Origin: Rhizoctonia solani
Lineage: Eukaryota; Basidiomycota; Agaricomycetes; Cantharellales; Ceratobasidiaceae
Direction: 5' to 3'
Length of the DNA: 64,000 bases
NCBI RefSeq assembly: GCF_016906535.1
Contig: NC_057371.1
Span: 682,001-746,000 of the forward strand
The position numbers and the translations under genes are program-made. The notes under the pieces are model-generated. The model worked only from the letters and a program-made list of their open reading frames with translations, ran no database searches and had not been told where the DNA came from. This document shows positions 1 through 12,125 of this stretch, one piece after another. Each line of letters opens with the position of its first letter. Within the stretch, counting starts at the first letter, position 1.

Positions 1-2
1 GT

Positions 3-1883
3 GCAGGTCAACCTCCGTTCCCAGGCCAGCCTGGCCAGTTCCAGGGCGGTCCGGGTGGTAACCAACAGCAGTTCAGGCCAGGTCCAGGACAGTCCGGTCC
101 TCCAGGACAAAACGGACCGTTCCCCTCGGGCTCTGGTCCTGCGTTCCAGCCAGGCGCCAACGGACCAGGTCCGGCCAGTCAGAACTTTGGACCCGGCCAA
201 CAAGGCTTCCCGCCTGGAGCTCCTGGCTCTCAACCTTTCCAACCAGGTCCGGGCGGACAGTTTTCGGGTGGACCGAGCGGGACTGGCTTCCCGCCCAACG
301 CGAGACCGGTGCAAGGTCCAGGCGGCATGTTTAACCAAACACCCGATTGGGCGCAGCGGCCTCCGCCCAACAACAACATGGGGCCCGGCGGTCCTGAACA
401 GGGTCGACGACCGGATGGATCCTGGCCCGACGACGGACGACCGAGGCCTGGTCCGGGTGGGATGATGGGCCAGCCGCCGAGCAAGATGGGGCCGAATCCG
501 GGCATGCTGAGGTATCCGCCCGGACCCCCGCAAATGATGGGCATGAACGGACCTCAGCCTGGGATGGGAGGAGGGCCGCAACAACAGCAGATGGGCGGGC
601 CTCAACAGATGGGTGGTCTGCCGATGGGTGGACCCCAGCCTTCGCCGAAAGAAGATCCTCGGAGCATCACGCCACAGCAAACTCAAGCCGGATGGACGAA
701 CGAGGGTGGAGTGAATATGCAACGGCGGCCAGGTGTGGCCGGCCAGGGGGGTCAAATGGGGCCGTAAGTGTATTTCTGAGCCAAGGCGGGGGGCGAGAGG
801 GCGGAGTCAATGGAATCGATATTTATTTAATTTTTTTTCTCGTGTGTGTTTATAGGTCTGGAATGCCGGGGCCGGGACCGGGACGAGGGTTTAATCCCCA
901 AGGTCCGCCACAGGGGCCGGGACAGCAGGGGCAAGGACAGAAACGACCTGTGTCGCCTCCTCCGGCTGCGACCATGAGCTTGGGCGGGTCGCCGCCTGAT
1001 CCTAAGCGCCCGAGACCGAACGATCCTGGACCGGGCGCCTTGGTCGAGTCGAGGACCGGGCCGGATGGGAGGCCCACTTCGTCCAAAGGTGGACCGCCGT
1101 TCCAGGGCATGCAGCAGCAGCAGGGCAATCCGGGTATGAATGGCCAAGGGCCCAACCCCCAGCAACAGCGATTACAAGTGAGTGGCTCGGCCAAGCTAGA
1201 TCAGCGTTGGTTCAACTTACACACAGGCCGATCAGCAATATACTATGGAGATGCGCGGCGCGATACTGAGGCAAGGAGGCCCCCAGGCGCCGCCGTTTGC
1301 AAAGAACCCGGGCCAGGTGAACGGTGCAGGTCCTGGGCAACGAGGATCGAGGCCGCCTGACGCGCCGTCTCCCGCGTCTGGTGGTGACAGCGCTGGCCAA
1401 CCACGGCAGGTGATGAACGTCAAGGGCCAAGCGAGCGGCTCGATGGGTCCCCCCGCCTCCCCCAGTCTAACGCATCGTAATGTAGGAGGGGTGAAAAAGC
1501 CGGAGAGCGCGGGGAGTAGTCCGGCACTCGCGTCGAGCACGGTCCCGAATGGAATGAACAATCCCGGAGATCGAAGTCATACGCCCGTCAAGCCGTCGGA
1601 TACCCACTCGCCCATGCCGGTGCCCATGGTCCGCCCGCAGAGCGCCCAACCGGCGATGAACCAAGGTCCATCGGGTATTCCCCCTCCACCACCCGGGTCG
1701 GCGCCACCTATGTTCCCTCCGGCCCAGTCCCCATCGAACGGCATCCTCACGTTTGACGGCAAGTTTGGGGACCAGTTTGATTTCTCGGGCGGGATGGATT
1801 TTCCGACCTTTGGGAATGACATTCTAGCGGACATGGACCCAATGTTCGGCATCGACAGCGTTGGTTGGACAAACGACGATTAA
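3..1883 (+). CDS. Gly/Pro/Gln-rich protein with acidic C-terminus, probable LisH/Flo8-SSDP-type transcriptional regulator (5' partial)
   Basis: The gene enters from the left edge and is read in frame 3 from base 3. Exons are 3-763, 856-1177 and 1227-1883, joined by GTAAGT..TATAG and GTGAGT..CACAG introns; the frame closes on TAA at 1881. About 250 visible N-terminal residues are almost pure G/P/Q/N/M low complexity, followed by a short ordered stretch (QQYTMEMRGAILRQ) and an acidic, aromatic tail ending FGIDSVGWTNDD. No catalytic domain is visible. Fungal Flo8/Som1 and SSDP-like proteins combine an N-terminal LisH motif with a long G/P/Q tract and an acidic tail; the LisH part would lie outside the window. 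The family call is inference; the gene itself is well supported. Confidence 0.75.
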
Positions 1884-4349
1884 GTTCTTTCGATTTCTTC
1901 GACCTCCCCTCTCTTTGTTTGCTTGTTTGTTTTTTTCCCCCTCCAAAAATAGCGTTTGTTCTATGGCGTGCAACTGTTGTTTATGGTGTGTAGTTCACCC
2001 TCCCTCCCCTCCGCCCCAAAGTCTATGGTGTATCTTCGTCCGCATGTTCTTTGTGTTTCGTCTTACATTATTTGCTGTCCCTTGCCCACCTCTTGTCCTA
2101 GACTGCACTCCTTGCTATCTCCATGAACGCCCCCCACTCGACTCTCATGTCCTTTCCCTTTCCTCCTCCGATCCGCCTCCCCCCATGTTCTATTGCGTGC
2201 GTGCGTACGTGTGCGTGCGCGTGTGGTTTTGCCATCGTCGTTGTCCTCGTTATTTTTTGTTCTTTTTGTCTATTTTCAGAATGTGCGCTTTGTAACAGTA
2301 ATAATCTTTCCGCTGGATTTAAACATTTTTCTCTCTAGCTAAGCTCTCGACACTCCTTTCTTTTTTTCTCTCTTCCTTCTCTTTGTGTTTAGGCCAGTTT
2401 AGCTGGTTTGGATGTGTGTGAGCGAGGACGCATGGGTTGTGTATTTATGTTTCGATTTTCTCTGAATGTGATGTGATGCCATGGTTTGTGTGTGTGACGC
2501 GCGGTTCGTATGGTGCCTCGTCGCTTCAAACGGTGAGTGTATGGTCTGTTTTCTGCGGTGGAGCGTGCACATGTGGCGGTGGAACATAAATATGTATACT
2601 GATAACCCTAGGTATCTATTGTGTGATAGGGCTAGTTCCTCGAGGACTTTGATAGAGGATTGATGGGCGGCAGTTTCGGGGTTGTTCTTTTGATGTTCTT
2701 TTGTGGTCTTGGGCCCGGTTTTGAATGTGCACTGCCTGGTACGAATGTCATGTATATTGCGAGGCGGAATGGTATGCGCGCTCTGGAAACATCTAGTTAT
2801 ACCACTTTCTTAGATTGTTCTCGGATATTCAAGCTGCTGAATTATATACATTGAAGCAGCGTTCACCCCGATTCCTAAACTGTATCCTTTTCACGGGTTT
2901 GCCCTCGAGGAAATCCTTCAAGTCTCCAAGCGCTCGGACCTCGTGCGATTCCTGTCTCTGTGTCCATGTGAGGGATTATATTAACGTCGTGGAATGTAGA
3001 TAACTTGGGATTTACTTGAGGGTCGTTCGGATGGACGCCAAGACCATCAGCATAGAGCTATCAGTAACAACCGGATCAGCCGTCATACATCTCTTCTGCA
3101 CTTGAGAACTTCAATCTCTCAGAGACATCTTGTCTATGTCCGGATAGTACTCTGTCGGCGTCCTTTACCGGGTTTCACGAGTGAGACAAGATTCGTTTCG
3201 TAGGGAATGCCCTCGCCGATTTTGCAAGGTGTACAAAAACCGATCCCACTCATACCAATGATGTCAAGCGTCAATGCGCTCGGATGATGAGCCGGTGCGA
3301 GCCCACTTCTTCTATTTTCCTTTTCATACATTACATTACGCAATAGAAAATTGGCGGCACGCAGAGATGAAGAGATAAAGCGCAGTCGCTGCCGTTGCGT
3401 CATCAATTGCTCCGGGGCGTATTGCTTACGCCTATCCCGCGAGCTTTGCGGGCGGTAACATCAATTTGACCATACCTAGCGCCATTATGCGCGATACATT
3501 TGATAGATGAAGGTAACTCCTCGATCGGTTCCTTACCGAAAATGCCAATGAAATCTGCCGATGCGTTGTGTCGGTAGATACCAATAATATTAGCGTAGGT
3601 GGTGGATGGCTCGTCAGAATTGAGCGCGCGATTTAGATTTTATAAGCTGTAATTGGACAAGTGGATCGAGATATGGATAATGGCTGCTAGTTTACTTACA
3701 ATAATCTCGGCAACAAGTGTAATCATCATTTGGCATCTTCACTTACCCAGACGAGGTCTCTCACAGGCATTGGTCAGACGCATTGGACTAGCTGCGTATG
3801 TGAGCTATTATTAGTACATGTCACAGATGAGAACTTTGGTTGGGGCCATTTTTGTAGGTCAACAGAGTATAGATGGGCCAAAGGGGCAATGAAGAAACTG
3901 GGGTTTCTTTAATGCGCTAGCTGTTTTATATACGTTGGTACGTTAGTCGACACAGTCCTAATTTCAACGACGGTGTAAATACCTTGGGCCGACATCCGAG
4001 AAACGGCGCCGAGTGACAGCATAAGTCACGGGACAATCTGGAGCTTTCCAGTACCATTTCGGCGTCGGACACCCTTCGTCAGCGCTTACGACTGACAAAG
4101 ATTGAGATAGTCAGCACGGTGTATTCGTGAGCTTTTGCGCAATCCAATGATTAGGAACACTCATGCTGACTGATTTATGCGGATTGCGTTCTGTCACATT
4201 CATTCCAGAGCATATGACGTGACTTATGGAACGTAATAGAACTCCGAAACCGAGAACAGGGGGTATTTAAATGCTTCGAAGATCGCACACAACTCGACCA
4301 TCCCAACTTTCAACCTCGATAGACCTATTGAACCTCATCTTCTGACACC
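1884..4349. other. Intergenic region (3' trailer of the first gene and promoter of the first MDR gene)
   Basis: The first 500 bases are C/T-rich and look like 3' untranslated sequence. No open frame in 2.4-4.3 kb shows splice structure or a recognisable domain. The last 150 bases contain TATTTAAA at 4264-4271, about 80 bases before the MDR start. Confidence 0.6.
4264..4271 (+). promoter_or_regulatory. TATA-like element of MDR copy 1
   Basis: TATTTAAA lies 79 bases before the ATG at 4350. The equivalent position before copy 2 has TATTTAA at 6640-6646, and the sequence between TATA and ATG is recognisably related in the two copies, so the promoter was part of the duplication. Confidence 0.5.
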
Positions 4350-5587
4350 ATGGCTCAGCACAAGGCATCCTTCCTTCTTGAGAAGCACGGTAAACTTGAA
4401 GTGAAGACTCGCCCTACCCCTACCCCACAAAAGAACCAAGCTCTTGTCAAGGTCACTGCCGCTGCGAGTAAGTCCTTGGCCCAAGTGTGTATATACTTTC
4501 TTGACTGAATGGTGGTTTCTCAGTCAACCCTGTCGATTGGAAGGTTGGTGCATGTTTATTGTGTTCGATCTGCCCATCTTTAATTATTAATTGTGTAGAT
4601 CATCGACTACGGTATCTTTTTACAAAATTTCCCCGCCGTTCTAGGAACCGATGGAGCTGGGGTCGTCGAAGCAGTGGGCCCGGAGGTGAATGATTTTAAG
4701 GTCGGAGATAGAATGTTAGGTTTCACAGTTTACAGCCTTTGTTATCCATCTGATCTTCCTGCACAGTTTTTTCCAGGGAGCATACGGTCGTGATGACGAA
4801 ACAACGTTCCAAGAGAAAGCGATTGTCCAGACCGATATTATTGCTAAGATCCCAGACAACATCACCGACGACCAGGCATCGACCATCCCAGTCGCTGCTG
4901 TTGCCGCACTGGTCGGCCTCTTTCAGAAGACTGGCATCGAGGTGCCAGTGAATGGTCCCACCGCCAACGGAAAGGGGGTTCTGATTCTGGGAGGAAGTTC
5001 ATCCGTTGGTCAATTTGGTGGGTGATATCACAGGAGGTTTACTCCCCGTTATTTACCAACTTCGGGCTTGATCAAGCTATTCAACTCGCTCGTATCGCTG
5101 GCTTCTCGCCTATTGTTACGACTGCGTCGGCCCAACACAATGACTTCCTCGGGTCGCTCGGAGCAACTCATGTATTTGATCGCGACGTGGATGCAAAGAC
5201 TGTCCAATCTGCTTTCTCTACGCCAGTCGCTCTTGTTGTAGACTCAATCTCCCAGGCTTCGACTCAGGAGCTTGCTTTCGAGGTCTTGACTACCCCCTCG
5301 TCCGTGCAGGGCGCCCATCTCGCTATTGTGCTCCGCCCGCCGATTCGGTCAAAGAGAAAAATTCTGGAGACAAAATCACCGTGCATAACATCTTTGGTAG
5401 CTCCCATCAGTTCAGGGACCTAAGCGTACCATTCTGGCAAACTGTCGGGCAGTGGATCAAGGATGAGAAGCTTGTACCTAACCGGGTACAAGTTGTGAAG
5501 GGAGGTCTTGCCGCGGTACCAGAAGCTTTGGATCTTTCGCGCAAGGGTGTGAGCGGTGTGAAGCTTGTAATCCACCCTCAAGAGTGA
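4350..5587 (+). CDS. Zinc-independent MDR reductase (trans-enoyl reductase/ToxD-like), copy 1, with a one-base frame break
   Basis: Exons 4350-4467, 4524-4543, 4599-4714, 4767-5017 and 5077-5587. The protein (about 350 aa) begins MAQHKASFLLEKHG, has the INPVDWK block and the GTDGAGVV motif of the medium-chain dehydrogenase/reductase superfamily. The nucleotide-binding segment reads [18 protein letters not shown] across the exon 4/5 junction. No structural-zinc cysteine cluster is present, so an NADPH-dependent, zinc-free enoyl/quinone reductase is expected, as in fungal ToxD and trans-ER proteins. Around 5331-5341 one base is missing relative to copy 2: the frame before reads AHLAIVL, and the frame after resumes at DSVKEKNSGDK and runs to TGA at 5585. 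Either a recent null allele or an assembly error. Confidence 0.82.
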
Positions 5588-6725
5588 GGGCAAGGAACCA
5601 ACTACTTGTACTTGTATAATAGTGTTGAATATAAACAAATTCAGCTGTCTGATAACATAGCAAGCGACGGGTTGAGGATGTTTTAACTTAAGACTATCAA
5701 TTATACTGGCCTACAATACAATGACCGCAATTGGCGCGCTCAAATCGTGGACACACCTGAAAAGGAATACATCAAAGGTATCACACACCCATACTTAAAA
5801 CTCAGATGGATACATAGGCACCATGAAGATGAGCATAAAAGCAGTCTTTTACATACTTAAATATCTCAGAGGTGATTGTCCTATATTTGACCGGGTTGAG
5901 ACCTTGAGTCGAGGCTCAGGACTTGGGGGATCAATTTTAAGGCAACACTCTGATCCCTGTATGCTGGTTACTCATGTTGATTTACTGGCGCTCATACTCT
6001 TAAAATCAGATACTCAAAAGCTTAAGTATTCGTATAGTTTCACTTGTTTTGCATATTCAGTAATTTACAACACAATTTAGCAAGCCAACACAATGGGGGC
6101 CATACAGCGCAGTCAAAATACCAGTATAGAAGGCTCCGCGCCATTTTGTCATGTTGGCAACAATAGACTTGGTGTCCTACGGCAAGATGCAAAATTACAG
6201 CCCGGTTAGCAAGGGATTGTACCTTAGATCAGATGAGTGTTTGTATGTACCCAAACAGTTGGTGTCGGGGGGGGGGGGTTCACTTTTCTTAGTTGAGACA
6301 GAGGCTCTGTTTTCCCTTCGTCTCTTTTGTGACTGTGTTTTGTCCTTTGCTTGGTCATTTTTGCGCTCTCTCAGGCTTGATGCAGAACTATAAGCATTCA
6401 ACGCGGGTTGAAGCTAGGTTAATTTCAGATGAGACAACTTATCCCTAATTTACGCGTCTAACAAATGAGAATCGGATCAGTCAGCGCGGGAGATTCATAA
6501 TTTAATGATCAAGCCAAACACCCGCGTTGGCTGGTTTGCAACTTGTTGTATGCGTATCGCGCTCCTACTGTCTATCCATTCTAAACTACATGACATGATA
6601 TATGAAACCTAACAGCGCTCTGAAACCAAGAGTAGATGGTATTTAAGTGCCTTGAACTTGCATATATCTCAACCATTCAAACTCCCAATCTCAATAGCTC
6701 TTATTGAAACTCATTTTCTGATATC
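5588..6725. other. Intergenic spacer between MDR copies
   Basis: About 1.1 kb with no supportable gene. It contains a run of ten or more G at about 6269-6279. The last 130 bases are related to the promoter of copy 1, including TATTTAA at 6640-6646. Confidence 0.55.
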
Positions 6726-7958
6726 ATGACTCAGCACAAGGCATCCTTCCTTCTCGAGAAGCACGGTAAACTTGAAGTGAAGACTCGCCCTACCCCTACC
6801 CACAAAAGAACCAAGCTCTCGTAAAGGTCACTGCTGCTGCAAGTAAGTTCTTACTCTAATGCACATATACATTACTGTACTGAACGAACACTTCCTCAGT
6901 CAACCCTGTTGACTGGAAGGTCAGTATATGTTCATTTTGCTCAATCTATCCGTATTTAATCATTGGTTCTGCAGATCGTTGATATGGCGTGATTATAGAA
7001 AATTTCCCTGCTGTTCTGGGGCTTGACGGAGCTGGAGTCGTTGAAGCAGTAGGTCCAGAGGTGACTGGCTTTAAGGTCGGAGATAGAGTGTGAGTCTTGT
7101 AGTTCACGATTCTCAATCTGTTATCTAATGTCAATATGTAGTTTTTTCGAAGGCATTTACCGTAGCAGCGACGAAACAACATTCCAAGAGAAAACCATCG
7201 TCGAGACAGATCTCATTTCTAAGATCCCAGGCAACATCACCGACGATCAGGCATCGACCATCCCAGTTGTACTATTACTGCGTTTTTTGGTCTCTTCCAA
7301 AATACTGGCATTGATGTACCAGAAAATGGTCCCACTGCTAATGGAAAAGGCGTGCTAATCCTGGGGGGGAGTGCGTCTGTTGGTCAATTTGGTGGGTGAT
7401 CTGCGGAACATCTACTTTACGTTACTTACGGCCTGGGCTTGATCAAGCTATTCAACTTGCCCGTATCGCTGGCTTCTCGCCTATTGTTACGACTGCGTCG
7501 GCCCAACACAATGACTTCCTCAAGTCGCTCGGAGCAACTCATGTGTTTGGTCGCGACGTGGATGCAAATACTATCCAATCTGCTTTCTCCACCCCTGTCG
7601 CTCTTGTTCTAGACGCAATCTCCACAAATTCTACCCAATCACTTGCATTCGATATCCTGACTACTCCCTCTCTTGCACCAGTCGCACATCTTGCAATCGT
7701 GCTTCCGCTCGCTGACTCAGTCAAGGAGAAGAACCGTGGAGACAAGGTCACTGTACACACTGTGTATGGTGTCCCTCATCATTTCAGGGATCTAAGCGTG
7801 CCATTCTGGCAAATTGTTGGCAGTGGATCAAGGATGAGAAGCTTGTACCTAACCGGGTACAAGTTGTGAAGGGAGGTCTTGCCGCGGTACCAGAAGCTTT
7901 GGATCTTTCGCGCAAGGGTGTGAGCGGTGTGAAGGTCGTAATCCACCCCCAGGATTGA
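6726..7958 (+). pseudogene. MDR reductase, copy 2, with four one-base losses
   Basis: Exons correspond one to one with copy 1: 6726-6842, 6900-6919, 6975-7089, 7142-7391 and 7448-7958, with intact splice sites. Compared with copy 1 the coding sequence lacks one base at four places: the C run at about 6799, GATTAT to GATAT at about 6981, around 7281-7290, and GGG to GG at about 7819. Each loss shifts the frame. Copy-1-like protein is recovered piecewise ([33 protein letters not shown] and [13 protein letters not shown] segments). As written the gene cannot make a full reductase. The preserved splice sites argue for recent inactivation or sequencing error; the clustering of four losses favours a pseudogene or poorly polished paralogue. 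Confidence 0.8.
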
Positions 7959-9875
7959 GGGAGAGGAGGCAACTACTTGTATTTGTAGAATCGTATTCAA
8001 TCCAAGCGAGTTTAACTAATTAGTAGTGTAGCAAGAGGCACATTGGAACGCCCTAGCTTAAGTTTATCAGTTAATTAGAAAGACATGGCTTATAGTTCAA
8101 GTTATTAGTAGCTGATTATTGGAGAGATCGTCACCTCAACCAAGCTTACTACTCTATGGGGGCCCCAAAAACTCTGGAGCGCTCTAGAGTGCTCCGGTTT
8201 TGGGAACCTCCTCGTTAGGATCCGACGGGTCCGGATTGCTCGGCGAGCACTTCTGAGCGTCATACCAGACGCTCCGAAGTGCTCGCCGACAATAGCGAGT
8301 CGCGGAGCGCTCCCGAGATCTTTGGGGCCCCGTAGAGTATATCCCCATAGGTTGGACGGTGTGGCCGAATCAGGTGACATAACTACGATTCTCTAGTGCT
8401 ATCTTTGGTGCACCGTATATGCTTAAGCTTTATCTACCACGATTTGACGAGACCATGGTCCTCTTGATCAGAGCCCTGAGTTGTGCAAGGTCTCTACTTA
8501 TCGGATGTATATATATGACTCGGTTGGGACAGCGTCGCCTAAATAACAAGTCGTAACACACACTCAATATTGATGATAAGAGTAAAGACAGGGGGAGTGG
8601 GTCGCAATCCCGGGACCTTATAAGGTGCCCGGGTCGATACATGCGTAAACAGAAGAAACCAAATGAACGTATATAGTTAGTAATCAGTCTGAACAGAGCA
8701 CCGGGTACAAGTGTAACACTAAGAGTGGTTACGATATATCGTAAGGGTAACGCATACACCCGAGCCAGACCTACAGTGATCGCGTAACCCTTACAAGCTG
8801 CTACCAAATTTTCTTACATAATTTAATGGTTTTGAGTAGAATTCGAAACCGAAAACTTTCTAATATTGGGACAACAGTAGTGCCACTGCCAACAACCAGA
8901 TGTCCAAAACACTTGCGTTGAAATTATCTGCTGTCAGGTAATTAGAACATTGACCACCAAACTGATCGATCAATCTTGTTGGCGTTCAAGCGGGGACTGA
9001 TATAAGATATACTGGAGGACTAAACTACTACCAAGGTGCAGTTCAGACAGATGACCAGTTGCTTGTAACAGTAAGGCCTTGGAACACTCGTACCAGTATG
9101 GACAATTCAACACCACCTTCCAGAAGAATGATTTGAATCAAAGACAGACATGTGTGGCAAGATCAAATGCGCTACCATGAAAACAAGAGATCTTGTTGTG
9201 GAATAGAGGATGAATAGTACCTTGAATTCATGCACCAACTTGGTAATTATCATGTACATGCAGAGTAAAAAGTGGCTAGGGTAAGGTCACATAGTTGGTA
9301 GTTTGTTCTAAAACAAATCGTGAACCGCTAGCAGAAGGAAGTATTACATACCAATCACACGCAAGCATGCCAGCCGAAGGTCGTGTCATACCGCTAGACC
9401 GAGGCGTTTTGGTTACGACCACATCTCGTTCAGTATTTTATGATGTCGTTCCCTGAAGTGGGCCGACGCGAACACTCGGGTTGATTCATTATACGTTGGT
9501 GAATCGCGTCTTATTCTTCTGCCGAATATGTAGCTATGCCTAACCGTAGTAGTTTGTGAGATAAAGGCTTCATAAAAACATGAATGAGTACCAGACATAC
9601 CATTATGATTGGAAGAATCGAAAACACATCGGGGTTCCTCTCCGGCTTTACTCCCGGAAGAGTTCCATAAACCTCGCTTGCGCAAGCCTGGCTCTAGAAT
9701 CGATAGAGTCTGCGGTAGTGGGTCAATCCAGGGTTTCGCATGAATGGTTGGTAGTGGCTGCCAGGAATTGCTGACACATGTGAGTCTGGAAGATGGTAAA
9801 ACTCGGTAGATCATCAAGATCGTATATGGTGCTATCCCCAGCGGTCCACGTGAAATCTGGGACCAACTTTAACTT
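7959..9875. other. Gene-poor region with a fold-back element
   Basis: No supportable coding sequence. Contains the inverted-repeat element at 8150-8339. An open frame of 134 codons on the minus strand at 9413-9817 has no recognisable domain and partly follows the transcription-factor fragment; it is not called. Confidence 0.5.
8150..8339. mobile_element. MITE-like fold-back element with terminal and internal inverted repeats
   Basis: The ends are inverted copies of a TACTCTA-GGGGCCCCAAA motif followed by a GGAGCGCTC block (left from 8150, right reading inwards from 8339). The centre holds a second palindrome: 8240-8261 pairs with 8268-8289 over 22 bases with one mismatch and a 6-base loop. 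It is about 190 bp with no coding capacity, as expected of a non-autonomous MITE or fold-back element. A target-site duplication is not obvious. Confidence 0.6.
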
Positions 9876-10410
9876 CTATCTTGCCAATTCTGAGGCTTCA
9901 TATTGACGAAAGACATATGTACGCCCTATCTGGATAACCTGGAGGAGATCGAACATCATTTGTGTAGCCCAAAATGCATCCACGCAACTGGCTCAAAGCA
10001 TATTAGATTGCTTGCAAATTAAAACACTCACACGCATTTAGGATAAATGGCAACGTGTTGCTTTCAACATTCCAATCCAAGGATATTGCCCTTGTGAAAT
10101 TATCATTCACATCGTCTGAGGCTTTGGGATTTTCTAAAACACTGCCTTCGGTGGCATGTTTATCTAGCTTTGACTCGATAGGAGAACATGCTAGATTTGT
10201 TTTATTAGTTTTATGGGAAGGCACAGTCAGGGAATCGTGATCTTCGTCCTGTTTCGCAAGGCTAGGCAAGGCATCAAAAAGACTTGCTTGACCGGGTGTC
10301 ATTGAGTAGAGTTTTCGGTTATGGGAGTTTGTTTCCGCCAGTTCCTGGATGCTGCTTGGATGTTGCGTGTTGTATATGCTGAGTGAGGATGGCCTCCAAG
10401 GCCCTCTCAT
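9876..10410 (-). pseudogene. Fragment of a fungal-specific transcription factor (C-terminal regulatory-domain type)
   Basis: Exon 10410-10030 encodes a Ser/Asn-rich linker ending in LDWNVESNTLPFILNA. Splicing GTGTGA (10029) to AGCCAG (9988) joins it to 9987-9876, which reads on as FWATQMMFDLLQVIQIGR and stops at TAG 9876-9878 just after EASELAR. The segment resembles the middle of basidiomycete Zn(II)2Cys6 transcription-factor regulatory domains. Neither the N-terminal zinc cluster nor the usual 200-300 residues after this point are found, so this is read as a remnant. It lies directly downstream of a lipase remnant in the same orientation. Confidence 0.5.
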
Positions 10411-10707
10411 CGAATCCTATGCTCAGAGCAATAATAGATCTCTCTAAAAATGAATTTAATAAGGGTAGAAACACGATTATAGAGAAGATAGAGTACAGTA
10501 TGATTGAAGCCTATCTGGATCTATAGAGATAGATAAACAATACTGTGGGTCAACACCCAATTCTTAAACCACATTGTTTAGTGGAGACAACAGGTATTTT
10601 GTGGTCACTATCGCATTGCTGCTCATCCCGATTGATCTGATATGCGTATTCAAGGGCGTAGTAAAGCTGTGGGTATTTGTGTTTGGTGTCCGGTAGACGT
10701 GAATTAC

Positions 10708-11045
10708 GTGCCTTGATGTCCTATAACGACCGAGTTTCCAGATGGCCACCAGTCAACGCACCCTGGAACAAACGTATTGTGTAAATAGGTCTGAAGGTTG
10801 GGCAGAGATAATTGCGACAGAATTACTTACAATAATGAACCAGATTCCGGTCTCCTCCACTCGCATAGACGATAAAGTCTTTTACTGGTTATAATTGACA
10901 GAACTATGCAATTGCTTGACATATAAGACGAGGTCGATTCGACCGGCTGATCCGAACCCACTACAATGGGCTTTGCCGTAGCCGGTCCTGTGAGTGCTTG
11001 TGTTGAAAGAGATATAAATATCGTAAATAAGAGTTTTGGATACAT
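10708..11045 (-). pseudogene. 5' fragment of a class-3 lipase paralogue
   Basis: Starts at ATG 11045 with a hydrophobic leader (KLLFTIFISLSTQALTG). After a gap the exons 10884-10831 and 10762-10708 encode KDFIVYASGGDRNLVHYW and WWPSGNSVVIGHQGT, which align with the intact lipase at 12126 (DFQVYKSGGD..., WWPSQNSVVVGRQGT) with the same split codon. The conserved YG-x-FAAAAYC block is missing and nothing of the catalytic GHSLG half follows. The fragment is inverted relative to the intact gene, about 1.1 kb away. Confidence 0.7.
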
Positions 11046-12125
11046 GGTTGAAGGAAGCGATGGGGTTCAAGAGGGTGAATGAATGTTCGCACCGATGAAA
11101 GCCACGATAGGGGTGCCCCGGGCTGAGAGGTGTAGTTTTGTATGCGTGAAAGAGGTCATATAATGAGACGCCCACGATGCCGAGAGATGGCAATATGTTC
11201 GATGGACCTCGGAAATTGGCGCATGACCAACACAAGCCTATCTCAGCACGGGAGCGGTAATCCCTAGGCCAATTCTTATTGTGGCGATAGATCACATGTC
11301 GGCAGTTACATACCGAGCTTCAAAACATGCCAAAAATAGTCGCCAATGACTAGATGGGTTTTACCCGTAACTATTGGGTCCTTTCTCGGGTTCCCGAGCT
11401 ATTTAGTGGATGAAAACGAAGTAGTCGGAACAGCGACTCGAAAAGATCTTGTTACAGTTTTGTTATGGTGGTTCATATCGGAAGCTCTCGCTAACAACCG
11501 ACGACCCAAAAAGCCAAAAACGCCTACTCAATTAAGCCCGTTCGGTCCCTAACACTCACGCAATTCTTCTGATCGCAAGAATTCTCAACGAGCACGTGCG
11601 CCGAGATAACCATCAAATGCATTGTAGGAATGGTGTTCTCTGCATGTCCCATGTCCGAATAAATGTTTTCGTTGGTCGTGTCTCGAGTTTGCCAAGGCCT
11701 GATACTGTCCGCGTGTGGACAATCATGAGAGGGTTTGATGATACCGACCGACGCCGTTCGGATGTTCAGTACACCTGACGAAAGGGGTTTAGCTGACTGG
11801 CCCGTAATAAAGGTGCTCCGGTTTAGTAAAGATAGTTATGATAGCTCCATAGCCCGGGAGTTGAGTACAAGGTTTATAATATGGTAGTCGACTGATGTTC
11901 TTTGTGTTCACGGTCGGCGACCGAGAGGGCTGATGATAGTTAGAATTGACAGGCGCTCGACTCTATCATGATCAAGGGGATGGCAACCCGCTCATTTGCA
12001 TTGAGCTACTATACCACAAATGTTGCGAAATATAGATGAGGCAATCACAAAGTTGGAGTCTATATAACCCTATTCGATTTATGTATAGCATTTAACACAC
12101 GCACCCACACGCCGCTCTCTTAGCC
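11046..12125. other. Intergenic region between lipase fragment and intact lipase
   Basis: No coding sequence supported. The right end carries TATATAA at 12061-12067, 59 bases before the lipase ATG. Confidence 0.5.
12061..12067 (+). promoter_or_regulatory. TATA box of the lipase gene
   Basis: TATATAA 59 bases before the ATG at 12126, the usual distance for fungal secreted-enzyme genes. Confidence 0.5.

Noticed and set aside
1..465. Open frame in frame 1 over the first gene
   Set aside because: Ser/Arg-rich shadow of the Gly/Pro-rich coding frame; the frame-3 reading continues through the introns.
6267..6280. Poly-G run
   Set aside because: Simple homopolymer (also at 13877-13886); no structure of interest beyond possible sequencing difficulty.
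9413..9817. 134-codon minus-strand open frame
   Set aside because: No domain and no splice support; probably chance or decayed downstream part of the transcription-factor fragment.
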